From: Conoideocrella luteorostrata
Lineage: Eukaryota; Ascomycota; Sordariomycetes; Hypocreales; Clavicipitaceae
Length of the DNA: 64,000 nt
Direction: 5' to 3'
NCBI GenBank assembly: GCA_032433595.1
Contig: JASWJB010000040.1
Location: 62,001 to 126,000 of the forward strand
In this document: positions 9,718-21,382 of the stretch, piece by piece
Position numbering within the stretch: the first letter of the stretch is position 1
Layout of the letters: every line of letters begins with the position of its first letter
Translations under genes and position numbers: made by a program
Notes under the pieces: model-generated
Seen by the model: only the letters and a program-made list of their open reading frames with translations
Database searches by the model: none
Told to the model about the DNA's origin: nothing

Positions 9718-11428
9718 ATTTGACGGCGCTGGAAGATCGAGAAAGCACTTGCGAAATCCGTGCATATGAGTCGACAATATTATACACGGGCAAACTGTTT
9801 TCATGATCTTTGTTTTGCTACGCAGTGGCTTCAACGACATCTCCATTCCACGAGGATAACGCTGGGGAATCAGATGGACATCAACTGCGGTGCTCGATCC
9901 GAAGACTGTGAAAATCCAACTCTGACCGTGGCCTAAGAGAGAAGTCTGACAACAACCAAATAGCTAGAGTTTGCAGATAAAAACTGTTACATTAGATAGA
10001 TGGAAATCAAGGGGCTTTCCCCTTTTGAGCATCTGAATCGTAGCCGCCTTCCTGTGACATTCTCCACTATTTCGCATATTCTTGATAATATGCGATCTTC
10101 CCTGTATTAGCCAAAAGTGCCAAACACAAGTCTCAATACATCCACGACTTCATGACTTCGCATTCAACTTCTCAAACGCTGGCTCTATACACCCTCCACG
10201 CTAGGACGCGGCTCACGTTAAGGCTTGTTGCTATTTCTGTTCAATATGGCTATTTCGACTTGTTGCCATTGCCGCACAGAAATGTAACATCGTTTTCGGT
10301 ATGTAACTAACTGTGCGAGCTGCGGGAGAGATAACGACGGATGGGTTCATCCATCTTGAGACTACTCGAATCACGAGTGGTGTGCCTCTTGAAGAAGTTG
10401 AAGAAGCATTTTGACTAGCCGCTGTCGCGGGGGTACATAGACAGATACATGGGAACATACTCCCACGACTCTGGTCGCTCCGCCGAAATTGCATTGGAGA
10501 CGTTGACCCGGGCCTTCTGGTATTCCCGCCGCGGCGAGTGTATAATCATGACGGATAATTTTTGGGCGGGAAGACACTGTATTTCCTTGCTTATCTTGAG
10601 CTTCCGCATCGGTGAACTGCTAATTCATTCGCCTAGTACGGAGTACGACACAATGCTTCGCAGAGAGGCGCTGCCAGAACAGGTCTAGCACGAACAAAGT
10701 TGGCAGGGCAAGAGCAAGGGTCTGCGTGGGGCGGGGCATACCTTGCTTGCCTTCCGTCGCTTCTGCGCAGGCCACCATGCAATTGAATGGATGAATGCGT
10801 TTCTCTCCACAAGCCGGAATGGCCATCAAGTCAACGCCCGGTTCTTACTGCTCGTTACGGAGTGCGAAGTAACTACAATGCAAGATGTTGGAAACAAGGG
10901 AGCTACTGGACACAAGTCTGAGCCCGTGCGGGAGACCAGCGGCGTGTGTTCAGGCACTCGGCCGCCGCCAAAATCCAACGTCAGCAGAGGTTGCGGCTGA
11001 ACACGCACTATCATGGACCGGCAACCCTCGCGAAATTGGCCCCTTTTGCTCTTGCTACGAATGGTAGTCGCAAGGTACGAGAACCAGAGCTGCTGCAAGT
11101 TTGCGATTTACCACAGACATAAACCTTGCATTGTACATCTCGCGATTCACGCTCGGCGAATTGCTCTGCAATTGCAGCACCTTAAAAGGCCGATTAATAC
11201 GCACCAAAGGTCCTTTCGTCATGGAATTGGGTAGCCGAGATCTACACGCGACCCGGGACCGAACAGCGCAAGACGCCGCGACTGCTGGCTGGAGCGAAGA
11301 GAAGACTGTGCACAAATCCCCGTCAGCGGAGCTCAAGGAGGTTCACACTGAGAAACAAACTCTCGCATCCAAGTAGGCAGTCAAATCAACAGTACAATGG
11401 ACGTTCTATTAATGAGCATGTAAGCAGT
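9718..11428. other. Intergenic, no supported gene
   Basis: 1.7 kb that includes the 3' flank of the secreted-protein gene and the unresolved 5' end of the LITAF-like gene. A GTACGGAGTAC motif (10636-10646) of the kind scattered through this window is present. Frames at 10449-11376 show no family signal. Confidence 0.4.
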
Positions 11429-12161
11429 GTGGACATAGCGAAAGACGAAGGTCTGCCAGAAGTTGTGCCTGCTTCGGACAACGCAAAAGCCCACAGCAAC
11501 GGCGCCGCGACAAACGAGTGCACCATCGAATCGGAATCAAAAACAGTGCAGAACCCTGAAGGCGATGCATACCAAACACATAAATCGCCTCCGCTTCCGG
11601 ATCGCAACGCTCGCTCCGTTCCTTACGACCCCGACTCGGTTGGACCGTCGCGTGGACCAAATACATCGTCGCCAATAGCAGCACAACCAAATAATCCTCC
11701 GGGCTACCACCACATGACAGGCATGAGCCCATACGCCAAGACGGTCACACCACTCAACCTGCTGGCAGACCAGGCTGACCTCATTGATTGCCCTTTTTGC
11801 CAGCGCAGGGCAGAGACTACTGTCAAAACCCCAGCGTCACTATATACTCAGTTCGTCGCTCCCATCCCTAGACGTACTAGATCGCATTTGATCCGCCGAT
11901 CGGGACGCGTAATCCTATAGACAGGGAGCGCACAAGCTAACAATGTATTATAGCCTCACTGCGGTGGGTTTGGCGTTTGGTACCATCGTTGGCGTGGTGT
12001 TGCCGTACTTGTGCCACTGGTGCGAACACATCGACCACTACTGCTCAAACTGCAATCGAAGAGTGACACACAAACAATTTCTATCCAAAGAAGTGGAGAT
12101 CTACGGCACACCAGTACATCTGCGTGAGGTTTCGCGATTTCCAGAAGCTGGACAGAACTAG
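11429..12161 (+). CDS. LITAF (SIMPLE)-like domain protein, 5' end unresolved
   Basis: LITAF-like proteins are small zinc-binding membrane-anchored proteins of endosomal membranes. The domain is split by one intron. The upstream exon ends with PLNLLADQADLIDCPFC, giving the first CxxC. The downstream exon has a hydrophobic hairpin (about 20 residues, LTAVGLAFGTIVGVVLPYL), then HYCSNCNRRV, the family's HxCxxC half. The acceptor is probably TATTATAG just before 11957, with a CTAAC branch site 10 nt upstream; it requires a phase-2 donor, and GTCACT or GTTCGT near 11850-11865 are candidates. An in-frame stop at 11421-11423 precedes the first open codons, so either a further 5' exon exists or translation starts at an internal Met near 11715. 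The N-terminal region is Ser/Pro-rich and likely disordered. The 72-residue tail exon ends at TAG. Confidence 0.68.
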
Positions 12162-12916
12162 AATTGATGAAACCTTGTATTCACATAACGTATTGGAGAG
12201 AAAATCTTCGAAGAGGCCCTCGTAGAAGCAGCATATACGTGTGAGTGATCGCGGTCTTCTTAGCCTTTGGGTATATTTTTCCTTTCTCAAATTATCGTCC
12301 CAACCCATTCGTGTTACTCCGCTGCTGTTCCAGTGCTAGGATGTTAAAAAGTCTGATGTAGCATCAATACAGTACGAGCCTGTACAAATCGCGATAAACC
12401 CGAAGTGCAGCGTCTCAGAAAGCGAGAAGATAACGTAGTAAAGTTGATTAGTGCCACGGACAGCCGGACTCCCGAAGCCTATAGAAAAAGGACAGATATC
12501 GACACGGTCCTGACACCTGTTGGATTTAGGGGAGAAAGGAAGGAATTCGGTGAATCGAGCCATTTGAATCGGTCCATGTGCAAACAATCTCCTTCCATCT
12601 CGGTCCTCTGCTTGCCATATACTCAATTATATATGCTAGCGTAGAGAAGGTGGCAAGACAACAGCGTCAAGGACATCTTCAGCCAACATACCCGACGGTC
12701 TAAGGGGATCATCTATGATGACGTCGATGACAGAATTGATAACCAAGCTAACGAATTCCCTAGCTAGAATTGAGGCATAAGAAGTGTAATTCCTCTCCAA
12801 TAACTAAGATACAAAGACAACTCGACTGAATCAGATAACCATTGCTGCTCACTTGTGAAAACTATTATATCCCCCAAATCCGCTTTTGCTTGTGCCATCA
12901 AAACATCGCGTACTTA
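12162..12916. other. Intergenic, no gene seen
   Basis: This 750-bp interval between convergent genes contains only short frames without motifs, and I see nothing else in it. Confidence 0.45.
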
Positions 12917-15290
12917 TCATTCTATGGCTAGTTTGAAGAATTCTGCCTTCTGGTTGTAAACTGCCTCCCACATCTCGCTTTGTTCAACAGGAGTAGTATC
13001 AACCGACTCAGATAACCTTCCGGAAGGAGCATTTCGGGGCATAGCCATGGGAGCCGCGCGGCCATGGTAGGATCTGGATATGCCCCCGGCAGCACACTTG
13101 GAACCATGGAAGGCTGACTTGGCAGCGGCTTTCCAGACCTTGCTGATGTCAGAAATCATTGTTGCGGTTCAGTACAGACGGCAATCAGCTGCTACATAAA
13201 CGTACCGGGCCGGGACTCCATCGTTAACGTTTCCGCGAAGGACCTGGTCTCTGGCGTAAACACCAAGATTCACCCGATTTAGTAGATAGATACTACTGTA
13301 CGGAGCGAGGTTTGTCTTGATATCGGTATTATTCATAAAGTTGGAAGCGAGATAAGCATAATTCTAGATGTCGTACATCTTAAGAGCCTAGGCGCCTTTA
13401 ACACCACAAATAGCCTGGATAGACCCTGACTGAGGACGACCACCCATGGCAATAGACTTCACATCACCCTGAAGTTGGAGCGCTCCAGATGTTAAAGCAT
13501 ATGTCGATGAGCATGCGCCGTCATGGAGCAGGACAATATCCTCAGCGTTGAAATATTAGGTAAGATTTGAGTGACTGCCATAACCCGAAATCTCAATGCC
13601 CATACCAGTGGTTTTGTTCGTAGTAATTCGGGGATCCCTCAAATTCCATCGCGTCAAGGCAGAATAATTTGTATCTTTGTAAAAGTGAGGGCCGAACTTA
13701 ACCTCAAAGGTGGAGAACTCGTGATAGGTGAGATTCAGACCAGATCGGAAGTTAAACCACATCCCAAGTAGGCTCGCAAAGTCAGGGTACGGCCTTGTAG
13801 CAAGGTCTTTATCCTCGGCATGTTCGGAAATAACACGAGACATAGCAAGGAATCCACTGTTTAATTTCCATCTGGAGTATCCGTCTTGCAAAATTGATGG
13901 GAACAGCTGGCGAAAAAAGTCATAACTAAGAAAAATGCAACCACCGGGGTTGCTTTGGAAGTCAACAATAAGCTTAGTCTTACCAGCTGCTCTAGCCTCA
14001 AGCAGAAAGTCGCCCACAACAGCCTGAAATTCAGCAAGGGTGGAAGCTTCGAAAGGAGTCAGAGCAATAACTGCAACGTCTTCGAAGCCCTGACCGCTGA
14101 GATAATAGCCTGAAACAGCACCATCCTTGGTAATAAGTATGGGGTCGGGATATCCTTGGGGAGTATCATTGGCAGCTAAACTACCGATTGCCCCAAGGCC
14201 TTGTCCGTTAAGATTGTGATTGTGGACTGAAACATGATTGTCTTCGGTCGCTTCGGCCGAGTCGGGTGATCTTAAAAGTGCATTGCTGGGAGGGTCCATT
14301 GGTGGCATGCAGAAATGCTTGTACATAGAAGGCCCGTCCACGATGCCAGTCATGTTGCCTAGAACCGCAGCTTTATTCTTCAGCTCAGTAGTTGTGCTGT
14401 TGGCGAAGGTAATGTTTGTGGTAGTACCATGTTGTAGAAGGCTAATGCGACCACCAGCGACGAAATTGCCAAAGACTTTCTTTGTACTTCCGTAAACAGC
14501 TTTGGACCAGAACATGGAGTTATAAGCGGCATCGAAATCCTGGAGGCCAGGGGCCAAGTTGGTAGTGTCTTCAATGTACTTGGAGGCGTCAATCCCGTTG
14601 ATCTTGGTAATGACCTGGGCAGTCTTAGGGCTGGCAACAGCTTCCTCTGTTTCAACGTGGTCAGCATTCGTGTTAATTAATTAGCTGTATCGTAGTTGCG
14701 GACTAGGTTGAGAATAAATGAAGGCAGAACACACTCTATAGCTTGATCAGCAGCAAGGAGTCACCATCCTCGCTAATAGAAACAATGGCTAGAGGTTGGC
14801 GTATCCAACGAAATTTTTTCAATAGATCAGGCAAGATTTTAAAGTGACCGTCGCTTCCAGGAGCAGACACTTTCTCAAAAAGATCAAGTTGGAATTCGTA
14901 CTCGTCACTATATTTGCCGGATTCGAAGTTTGATCTAAGCTTGGCAAGGTTACCGAACATGTCAAAACTTGGATAATAGTAGCCCTGTGGGATGCCTTTC
15001 TTGTATGCGGCGTCACTTTGCCACTCGAGAAACGGTTTAATGCCGTCAACAATCTTCATGGCACCTTCTTTGCCTAGAGGAACGGATTTCAGGCATTCCT
15101 GGGCGAGAGAAGCAGCCACAGTGGGTACAGCTATGTAAACGTAAAACGGTATTTAGTGATCGGCCCGCAGGATCTAGTAAATAAAGGACATTCGGATACT
15201 AATGGTTTTGCCTTAAGCTTACCTGACGTTGTCTGAACTTGCTCGGACCACGAAGTGCTAACCTCAGCACAAGGATGGCGCTGCCTCTCA
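12917..15290 (-). pseudogene. Decayed secreted S41-family (CPAF-like) serine peptidase
   Basis: The frame can be followed through most of a fungal S41-like peptidase of the tail-specific protease superfamily. Mature N-terminal sequence PCAEVSTSWSEQ lies near 15260. TVAASLAQECLKSVP and IPQGYYYPSFDMFGNL follow. KLIVDFQSNPGGCIFLSYD and HDGACSSTYAL correspond to the catalytic core, and the C-terminal block VWKAAAKSAFHGSKCAAGG is present. Within one continuous frame there are four internal stops, at 13558-13556 (TAA), 13390-13388 (TAG), 13366-13364 (TAG) and 13171-13169 (TGA). A further stop at 14738-14736 may sit at an unresolved intron. The start and signal-peptide region are not recoverable in frame. 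The conserved second cysteine after the catalytic Ser reads Tyr. The gene is clearly non-functional as read. Confidence 0.8.
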
Positions 15291-17807
15291 TGCTAACAAG
15301 TTTTCTCTTCAGTGATATAGTGATGCCTCGCAGTAGAGTAGAACGTAATTGAGAGTATCGGTGGAATAAACAGCTGTATATGTATGGGAATGGGATGAGA
15401 GTTGGGCATGATTTTATACATTGTTCACATTGCACTCCTAAAGCGCTTCTTCCTATTAAACACAATATATAGCTCTACATGCTTTACCAACTAACCCCTC
15501 GCTTGCCTTTGAGATCTCTCTATAAACTTGGAAGGTGGTAACGGGACCGAAGCCGGGGTCAGGGTTGCTTCTGGAGTTTGTATTCACAAAAACACGCTAA
15601 TTCAACCACCTCAGTAATTCCGAAAGCCATGCATTCTTAAAACACGAAAGAACATTGCTTTTAGCGGGGGCATATACGAGAACCGCTTCTATTAGGAAGG
15701 CGTCTCGACGTTGTCAGCAGATGAAATAGACTTAGAATCGCCGCAAGTTCAGCCATACTAGAACTCTTTTACAATACACTCATGTGCTCAGTGCATCACA
15801 TGCAATACCAGAAAGTCTCCGTTATAACAACACTTTAGTCATGGTATATCATATACGATCACATTCTAAAAATACCAGTTCTGAACAATGCCCTAGGCCG
15901 ACCTATCTTCCTGTCGCGAACCTATGCATGCATAGAGATCTCGAATCTTGAACGGCAATGGGACCTAATATTTGAGTTGTAGCTGCTCTAGCCGGCGTGG
16001 CCAAAAATTTACTGCTAAAAAACATTGCTATGCCACGCACTTACGCGTCATACCAGGACAGAAGGAAAGAACATATTTACTTGGCTGCGGAATGTGAAAC
16101 TGTACTATAGATGAAACCCCAACCTTCGCGAATAACGCCTCCGAGACATCTAAAAACCGGTTTTTGTCAAAGAATACTACTTGTGAGGGCATTCAGAAAC
16201 CACGTGACGTCGTGAATTCAGTGATGCACCTCAGCCTATTGGAGGAGAGTATCATGCAGCTAGCAAACTCTTCACTGCGGGGTAGCGGCGAAGCATAAGG
16301 CGAAGCATAAGTAGGGAAGAAGGAGACCAGATTGTTAGAAGGCCAGAGATTAAGACCGTTCACAATAGAGTGCTACCTTGTTGCCAAGAAGCTACGAATA
16401 CATCGGAAGTCTTATCTATCACTCTGCTTTACCAGAACCCAAGTCGTGACAGTTTTATGCTGTTCGTATTCCAAAGCAGGAGGCTGTTGCAAGGCGAAGG
16501 CACCGACTGGGAACCCTGCCCGTGCTTAGTTCGATGGGAGAGGTAGCGGACTTGCGAAGGTTCCTGGTACTGCTTGGTTTATGGTTTGCTCTGGTTGGCA
16601 TGACCAAACCAGGTCTGAGTTCCTCTCTTGAGTAAACACACGTAGTACCATGTTTTGCAAGGCTTGAGAGGTGAAGATCGTTATCTATTCGGCGGCTAGA
16701 GCGTTTTGGGGGGCCGATTTCGTGTCATAGGGTATTTTATAACGTTGGTGGTGGATCCCGTCCTACCACGGCCTATATTCCCAAGCAAGGAATGAGGTAT
16801 TTGGGGGATTTAGGTGTCGGTGGAGGCTTGCACTAGCATTGAAATTGCTAGGGGGGAGCGCGCGCCCCTTTTCTCTAGTAGCTGAGGGATTTTCCCTCTA
16901 GGGATCATCATCAGGTCCTCCAAAAATGGACGCACATTTGCTGCGAACCTTTACTTTTGCTGCAAAATCGGAATACTCGCGGTAATTCATGCCGGAGCTC
17001 ATAACACTAAACCAAGTCGATGTACATTCAAGATAAGTAATACGGAGCAACACCATGCTGCGCCACCTCACACTCCGTGACAATCGTCCCAGCTCCCCCA
17101 ATGGGATGCGGTTACCGCGAAAGCTTTGGCATGAACCACCGACAATCCTAGGTTGCGCGCTCGTATTCTGCAATCACCACAGGACGTGTGCTTTACTGGA
17201 AAGAAAATATCTCGTACTAAGCACATGTGTGCGGCTGGAGCTTCCGCCAAAGCATACGGGGTTGTCCTCATGCATTTGTGTTCCATAGCTCTGAGTAGTG
17301 CTACTGGTCTTGATATAGGGCCATTCAGTGTGACCTACCGATAGGCTATAAGGGTAACACTGGCATTTAATTAGCGCGGAGTGAAATCAAGGTGAACTTG
17401 ATAACTAGTTTTCATAAAACACAAGGAAGAACCCCGTCTCGCAGGTACAGCGAATTCATGTTTCCAGCGAGCTGAGCTGGAGCCTTTCAGCTGCTAACTC
17501 TCACGCCGTTAAGCACGTTGGCATATATAGCTTGTGGCTGTCTTCAACCGTACTGTGAAGTCAGTTACTCAGGGCGAGTCTTTGTCCTGGTGAGCTGTGG
17601 AACTGGCACAGAGCTTTATTTCCCGATTGGTTTTCTATCATGTTTCAGAGATGAGCTTATGACACAAACGAAATACCTAGAAGTGTACCGCGCCGAAGCC
17701 ACTACACTGTCATAAATGCCCATACAACATAGAGCTGCTTATTTCTCACATGCTGCCAGTTCCTTATAACGTGCCGAAAAGAAACCATATTATAACTTTG
17801 CGTCACT
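15291..17807. other. Long intergenic stretch, no supported gene
   Basis: 2.5 kb with many in-frame stops in all frames. A 12-bp unit (GGCGAAGCATAA) is duplicated at about 16287-16310. No gene, RNA or complete mobile element is seen. Confidence 0.45.
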
Positions 17808-19619
17808 TTAGGAAGCTTTACAAAGTCGCTTGTCCTTCGTTTCGATCCATCTCTCACTGCCAACTACTGTCGGCCCCCAGAAAATACCGGCTGGGTCATA
17901 CTTGGCCTTCAAACCAACGAGGGTTTGATAATTAGATCCGTAAAAGACCTGCTGCCACTTGGGCTCACGGAAGTCGGCCTGGTTCAAGTATGCGGAACCA
18001 CCGCCTGGAATAAGCTTTGCTAGGGACGGGACGAGCGTGTTTGTAATGAGCTCCCCGTTTTTGATATTTACATCCCAGTTCGTGTCATTCCAAAGTCTAA
18101 TGTTCCTGTTAGCGTTGTTACTTCTTCCTGGGTGCTTTTCCACAACCACAGACGCTTACATTCCAATTTGAAACGAGATAAGAGTGTCCCTCAAAGCGGA
18201 GTTAATCGAGTTGGAAGGGCCGTTGTTTGGAGGCGCCTTGTATGAAACACCCACAACAGCCGCACCATAGCCAACGATACTGCGAATTGCTTGAATAAAG
18301 CCGTCTTGATTGCCGGTGAACACGGGCCGTGGAACTAGTCGACCGCCGATTTGAAGCCCTGGACTATAGTCTGGCGGGTTGTACGACTTGTAGCATTCAT
18401 AATAGCTGGGGAATTGTGCTGAGGTGTAATCTGAGCAAGAGGTAAGTCGGTGCGCAAAACCGAAAAGTAGAAAATAGATGGAAAAATCCCACAAGGACTA
18501 CTCACTGTAAGGAATGTTTAGCTCTTTTAATTTGAGTATTGCTGGCTGCAGGATCTTGTCTAAAGCGTCCTTGGTGATACCAGGAGCGGTCGCTGGGCCA
18601 AGCAAGAAGCTTTTGGCGGTCATGGTCCAGAATCCAGTCGCCCCCGCGTCCGACAAAGCGGGAATCGTGCTCTGAAAAGCTTTTATGGCTTCAAAATACG
18701 CATCTCCATTTCCGGAATTTGCAAATGACAGGTTCGCTGCGGTAGTCTGCTCGTTCTTGTGGGCCTTGACAGTCATGGACGTAACAACGCCATATGCACC
18801 ACCACCACCACCGCTCAAAGCCCAGTACAGATCAGTGTGACTAGTAGGAGTGGCCGTCACGAAGCTGCCGTTTGCAAGAACGACCTGCCACTCAAGCACC
18901 TGATCTGCACCAAATCCATATCTTCCAGTCAGTGGTCCGAGGCCACCACCCTGCGTGTACCCCCCAGCAAGACCAACCGTAGGGCACACTCCGCCGATCA
19001 ATGTCAGCCCTTGCTTGAATGCCTGGATATGTGCATCGCCTGCCTGAACGCCGGCGCCCATCTTGACAGCTTTGCCGGTGTAAGACGCACAGCTATAGTC
19101 CAGCACTTGGAAACTCTTGAGGTGGTGTGTCCAGACAGCTAGAGCACCAGCACCAGTTGATTTGCCCATATAATCGTGGCCGGTGTTTCTGACGACAAAA
19201 CGAATGTTCTTTTGCTGTGCAAACGCCAGTGCCTTCTGGATGTGCGAGACGTCGGATACGTCGACCGCATACTGGACGTACGTGCCAATGTAGCACGGCG
19301 TGTCTTTCGGGAGAAAAGGACTGCAGCTCTGATTGGCGAAGTAGGGAGCTAATAGTGAACTTGAAGTATCGGTATGCGTCTCGGGGACGTGCCATGCAGC
19401 TTGGATGGCGCCGCACTTGGTGGCATCGTAGTTTGCGCCGTGGCAGACCGATCCCAGCGGGACGGTGGCAACAAGCCGTCCATTGACAGATTGATTGAGA
19501 CCCTTCCAGTCAGCCAAAGTCGGCCAGCAAGCGTCACCTGGGAAGCATTTACAGGTCGAGTCGCCCGATGCAGCTCCCAGCAAGAGAAGCAGCGACGCAA
19601 GCGACCTCATAATGTACAT
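17808..19619 (-). CDS. Secreted FAD-linked oxidoreductase, BBE (berberine bridge enzyme-like) type
   Basis: Three exons (19619-18506, 18430-18160, 18105-17808) give 560 residues. The two introns (75 and 54 nt) are canonical and in phase. A signal peptide begins at MYIM or, three codons later, at MRSLASLLLLLG. FAD_binding_4 spans roughly residues 100-290 and a C-terminal BBE motif (SNYQTLVGLKAKYDPAGIFW) ends the protein. NTGHDYMGKS places His148, and GGVCPTVGLAGGY places Cys212, at the two sites used for bicovalent flavin attachment. The N-terminus (CKCFPGDACWPTLADWKGLN) resembles fungal proteins annotated as isoamyl alcohol oxidases. Such enzymes oxidise alcohols or sugars outside the cell or act in secondary metabolism. 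No cluster is evident around it, so the substrate is open. Confidence 0.9.
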
Positions 19620-21124
19620 TGTATTGTGCTGGTGAGAAACGGATGAGATCTGATGCCCGGCCGAAACTGTAGCAAGACTGTCTTGCGGCTGGAAAGTGTG
19701 TTGTCTTCATTTCACCCTTTTAAAGAAAGAACCTGCTGTAATGTTTTATATCAACACCAATGCATCAAGTTTTATCACAGCTTCCAACCGGAGTTTGTAG
19801 AGCAAGGGGGTGGGGAAAGAGCTAGCTCAATTTGTCGGAGTTCGGAGTAGGTTGATCAACGCACAACTCCGAGCTGAGGATGTATTGGCGCTCAGTATGG
19901 AGTAACTATACGATTTACGAAAGGAGGAGTCGAAAAGAATGGGCTACTACTTCAAGCAGCTTGCGTGATTCCGGTGACAGCTGCATCGATTTTGCGCAAC
20001 GTGTTTTGGCCATTGACATGCACCCAATCCGTCAAGCGGCATGGATGCGGTTAGGAACCCGCGCATTCGCTCACGCCCTCGTCGTTCATTTTGGTCGTGT
20101 TTGGTGCCAGCTGGGAACGGCAACCCGCGTGCGGCTACCGGCTGACGATATGGCGACCCCCTTGGCTAACCCCGCGGCGACCCCCTCCTCGTTTATTTGC
20201 AAAGTGATCCCTGCATTAGTTAAATGCGACATTGTGCCTGGCGAATGGCACATTATGCGCAACGATCGGCGAGCTATGCTCTTTATGTGCTTGCCAATGC
20301 GTGCATGACCACGCGGGTCAGGTACTGTAGATGCCACACAATCGCAAGTTGCACTGCGGCGCGGAGTAAGCAGTTGGTGATATATCATCTTGGGGTAGTA
20401 ATGATTAGGGACGGGAGGATGATGGCCGGTCGAATAACTGACGTCTGCTCCTTTGCACCCATACCTAGCATGCATCTCGCTTTCAGCTGCATTAGTGTTT
20501 GTCTAGGTATTTTTCTCGCTGTGCTTTCTTATTACGACACCGTTGGTGTTCCGCCTCACAACTTCTGGGGCGGCTAAGCGGATGAATTTGTCCGAGCAGT
20601 GTGTGGTCGGTTGTTCCTTTGCAAAATTACTCGGCGTAATTATTCGTGCTTTCTGACAACCCGGATTAGCCTGCCGGAGTAACTAACTACAGCGCTACTT
20701 AGGCACTCCGCATATATTGTTAGTGAGGCGCACCGCTATTTATTTATTGGTGGCGTTTGGGGTTAACTTCGTTTCACATTTTCACTTCGCCTTCGCCCTC
20801 CAAGTTTGCAATGTCGACAGAAGGGAAGCTTTTGTTTCCTCCAGCTAGGTCTTTTGCCGGTTGCACCGCCAGCCGGATTTGCGAGAATAGCACAGAATAA
20901 AGTTGATCTCGGCCCTCTGCATGTTTCGATCCGAGACACTGAAAGTCCAGAGCTTACAGGGATACGCGCTGTTTGAGTGGAGGTCTAGCGAACTTACCGA
21001 TACAAAAGAAGCTAGGAGAGATAGAATAATGCAAGTTTAGTAGTAAATGCAGCTACTTTATTTGGCTAAAATGCGTTTTTGCTTTGCTCCTGGGCCATAG
21101 CCACGTCGCGGAGGGCAGCACAAA
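19620..21124. other. Intergenic, presumed promoter of the BBE oxidase, otherwise empty
   Basis: 1.5 kb. A 142-codon plus-strand frame (19880-20308) and overlapping frames on both strands lack motifs, introns or plausible start contexts, so no gene is called. Confidence 0.4.
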
Positions 21125-21382
21125 CACTATGGCCAGGACAATTTTTTCCAGTTGGCAGCCCTCCTTGCCGAGAAGATCATCATCAATCAACCCTGTCAGG
21201 ACGGGAAGAAGGGAATCGCTCTACTGGCTACAGACATGTTTTTGAAGATAAACGGATACCGGTTTCGTAAAACGCTCTCTACCGGAGACGAGCTGGACCA
21301 ACAGTTACGGAGCGCCCCTGTCGCCGTTGCAACAAGTCAAGGGGATGCTGGGAGTTTGTGTCACGACTGGGTTCTGATATAA
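21125..21382 (+). pseudogene. Relic of a Fic/Doc-family protein
   Basis: An 85-codon open stretch resembles the core of fungal Fic/Doc (death-on-curing-like) proteins: a helix with AALLAEKIII, the region of the Fic motif, then ALLATDMFLKINGY and APVAVATSQ. The active-site motif is destroyed. The position of the catalytic histidine (about 21188-21190) reads Gln, and the downstream Asn and Arg positions read Lys and Gly. No upstream part of the domain is found in frame, and the fragment starts without an ATG. Fic enzymes normally transfer AMP or another phosphate-containing group to proteins; this copy cannot be active. The family call rests on pattern recognition. Confidence 0.45.

Noticed and set aside
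19880..20308. 142-codon plus-strand frame
   Set aside because: No recognisable motif, no intron signals, and overlapping frames exist on the other strand; likely chance.
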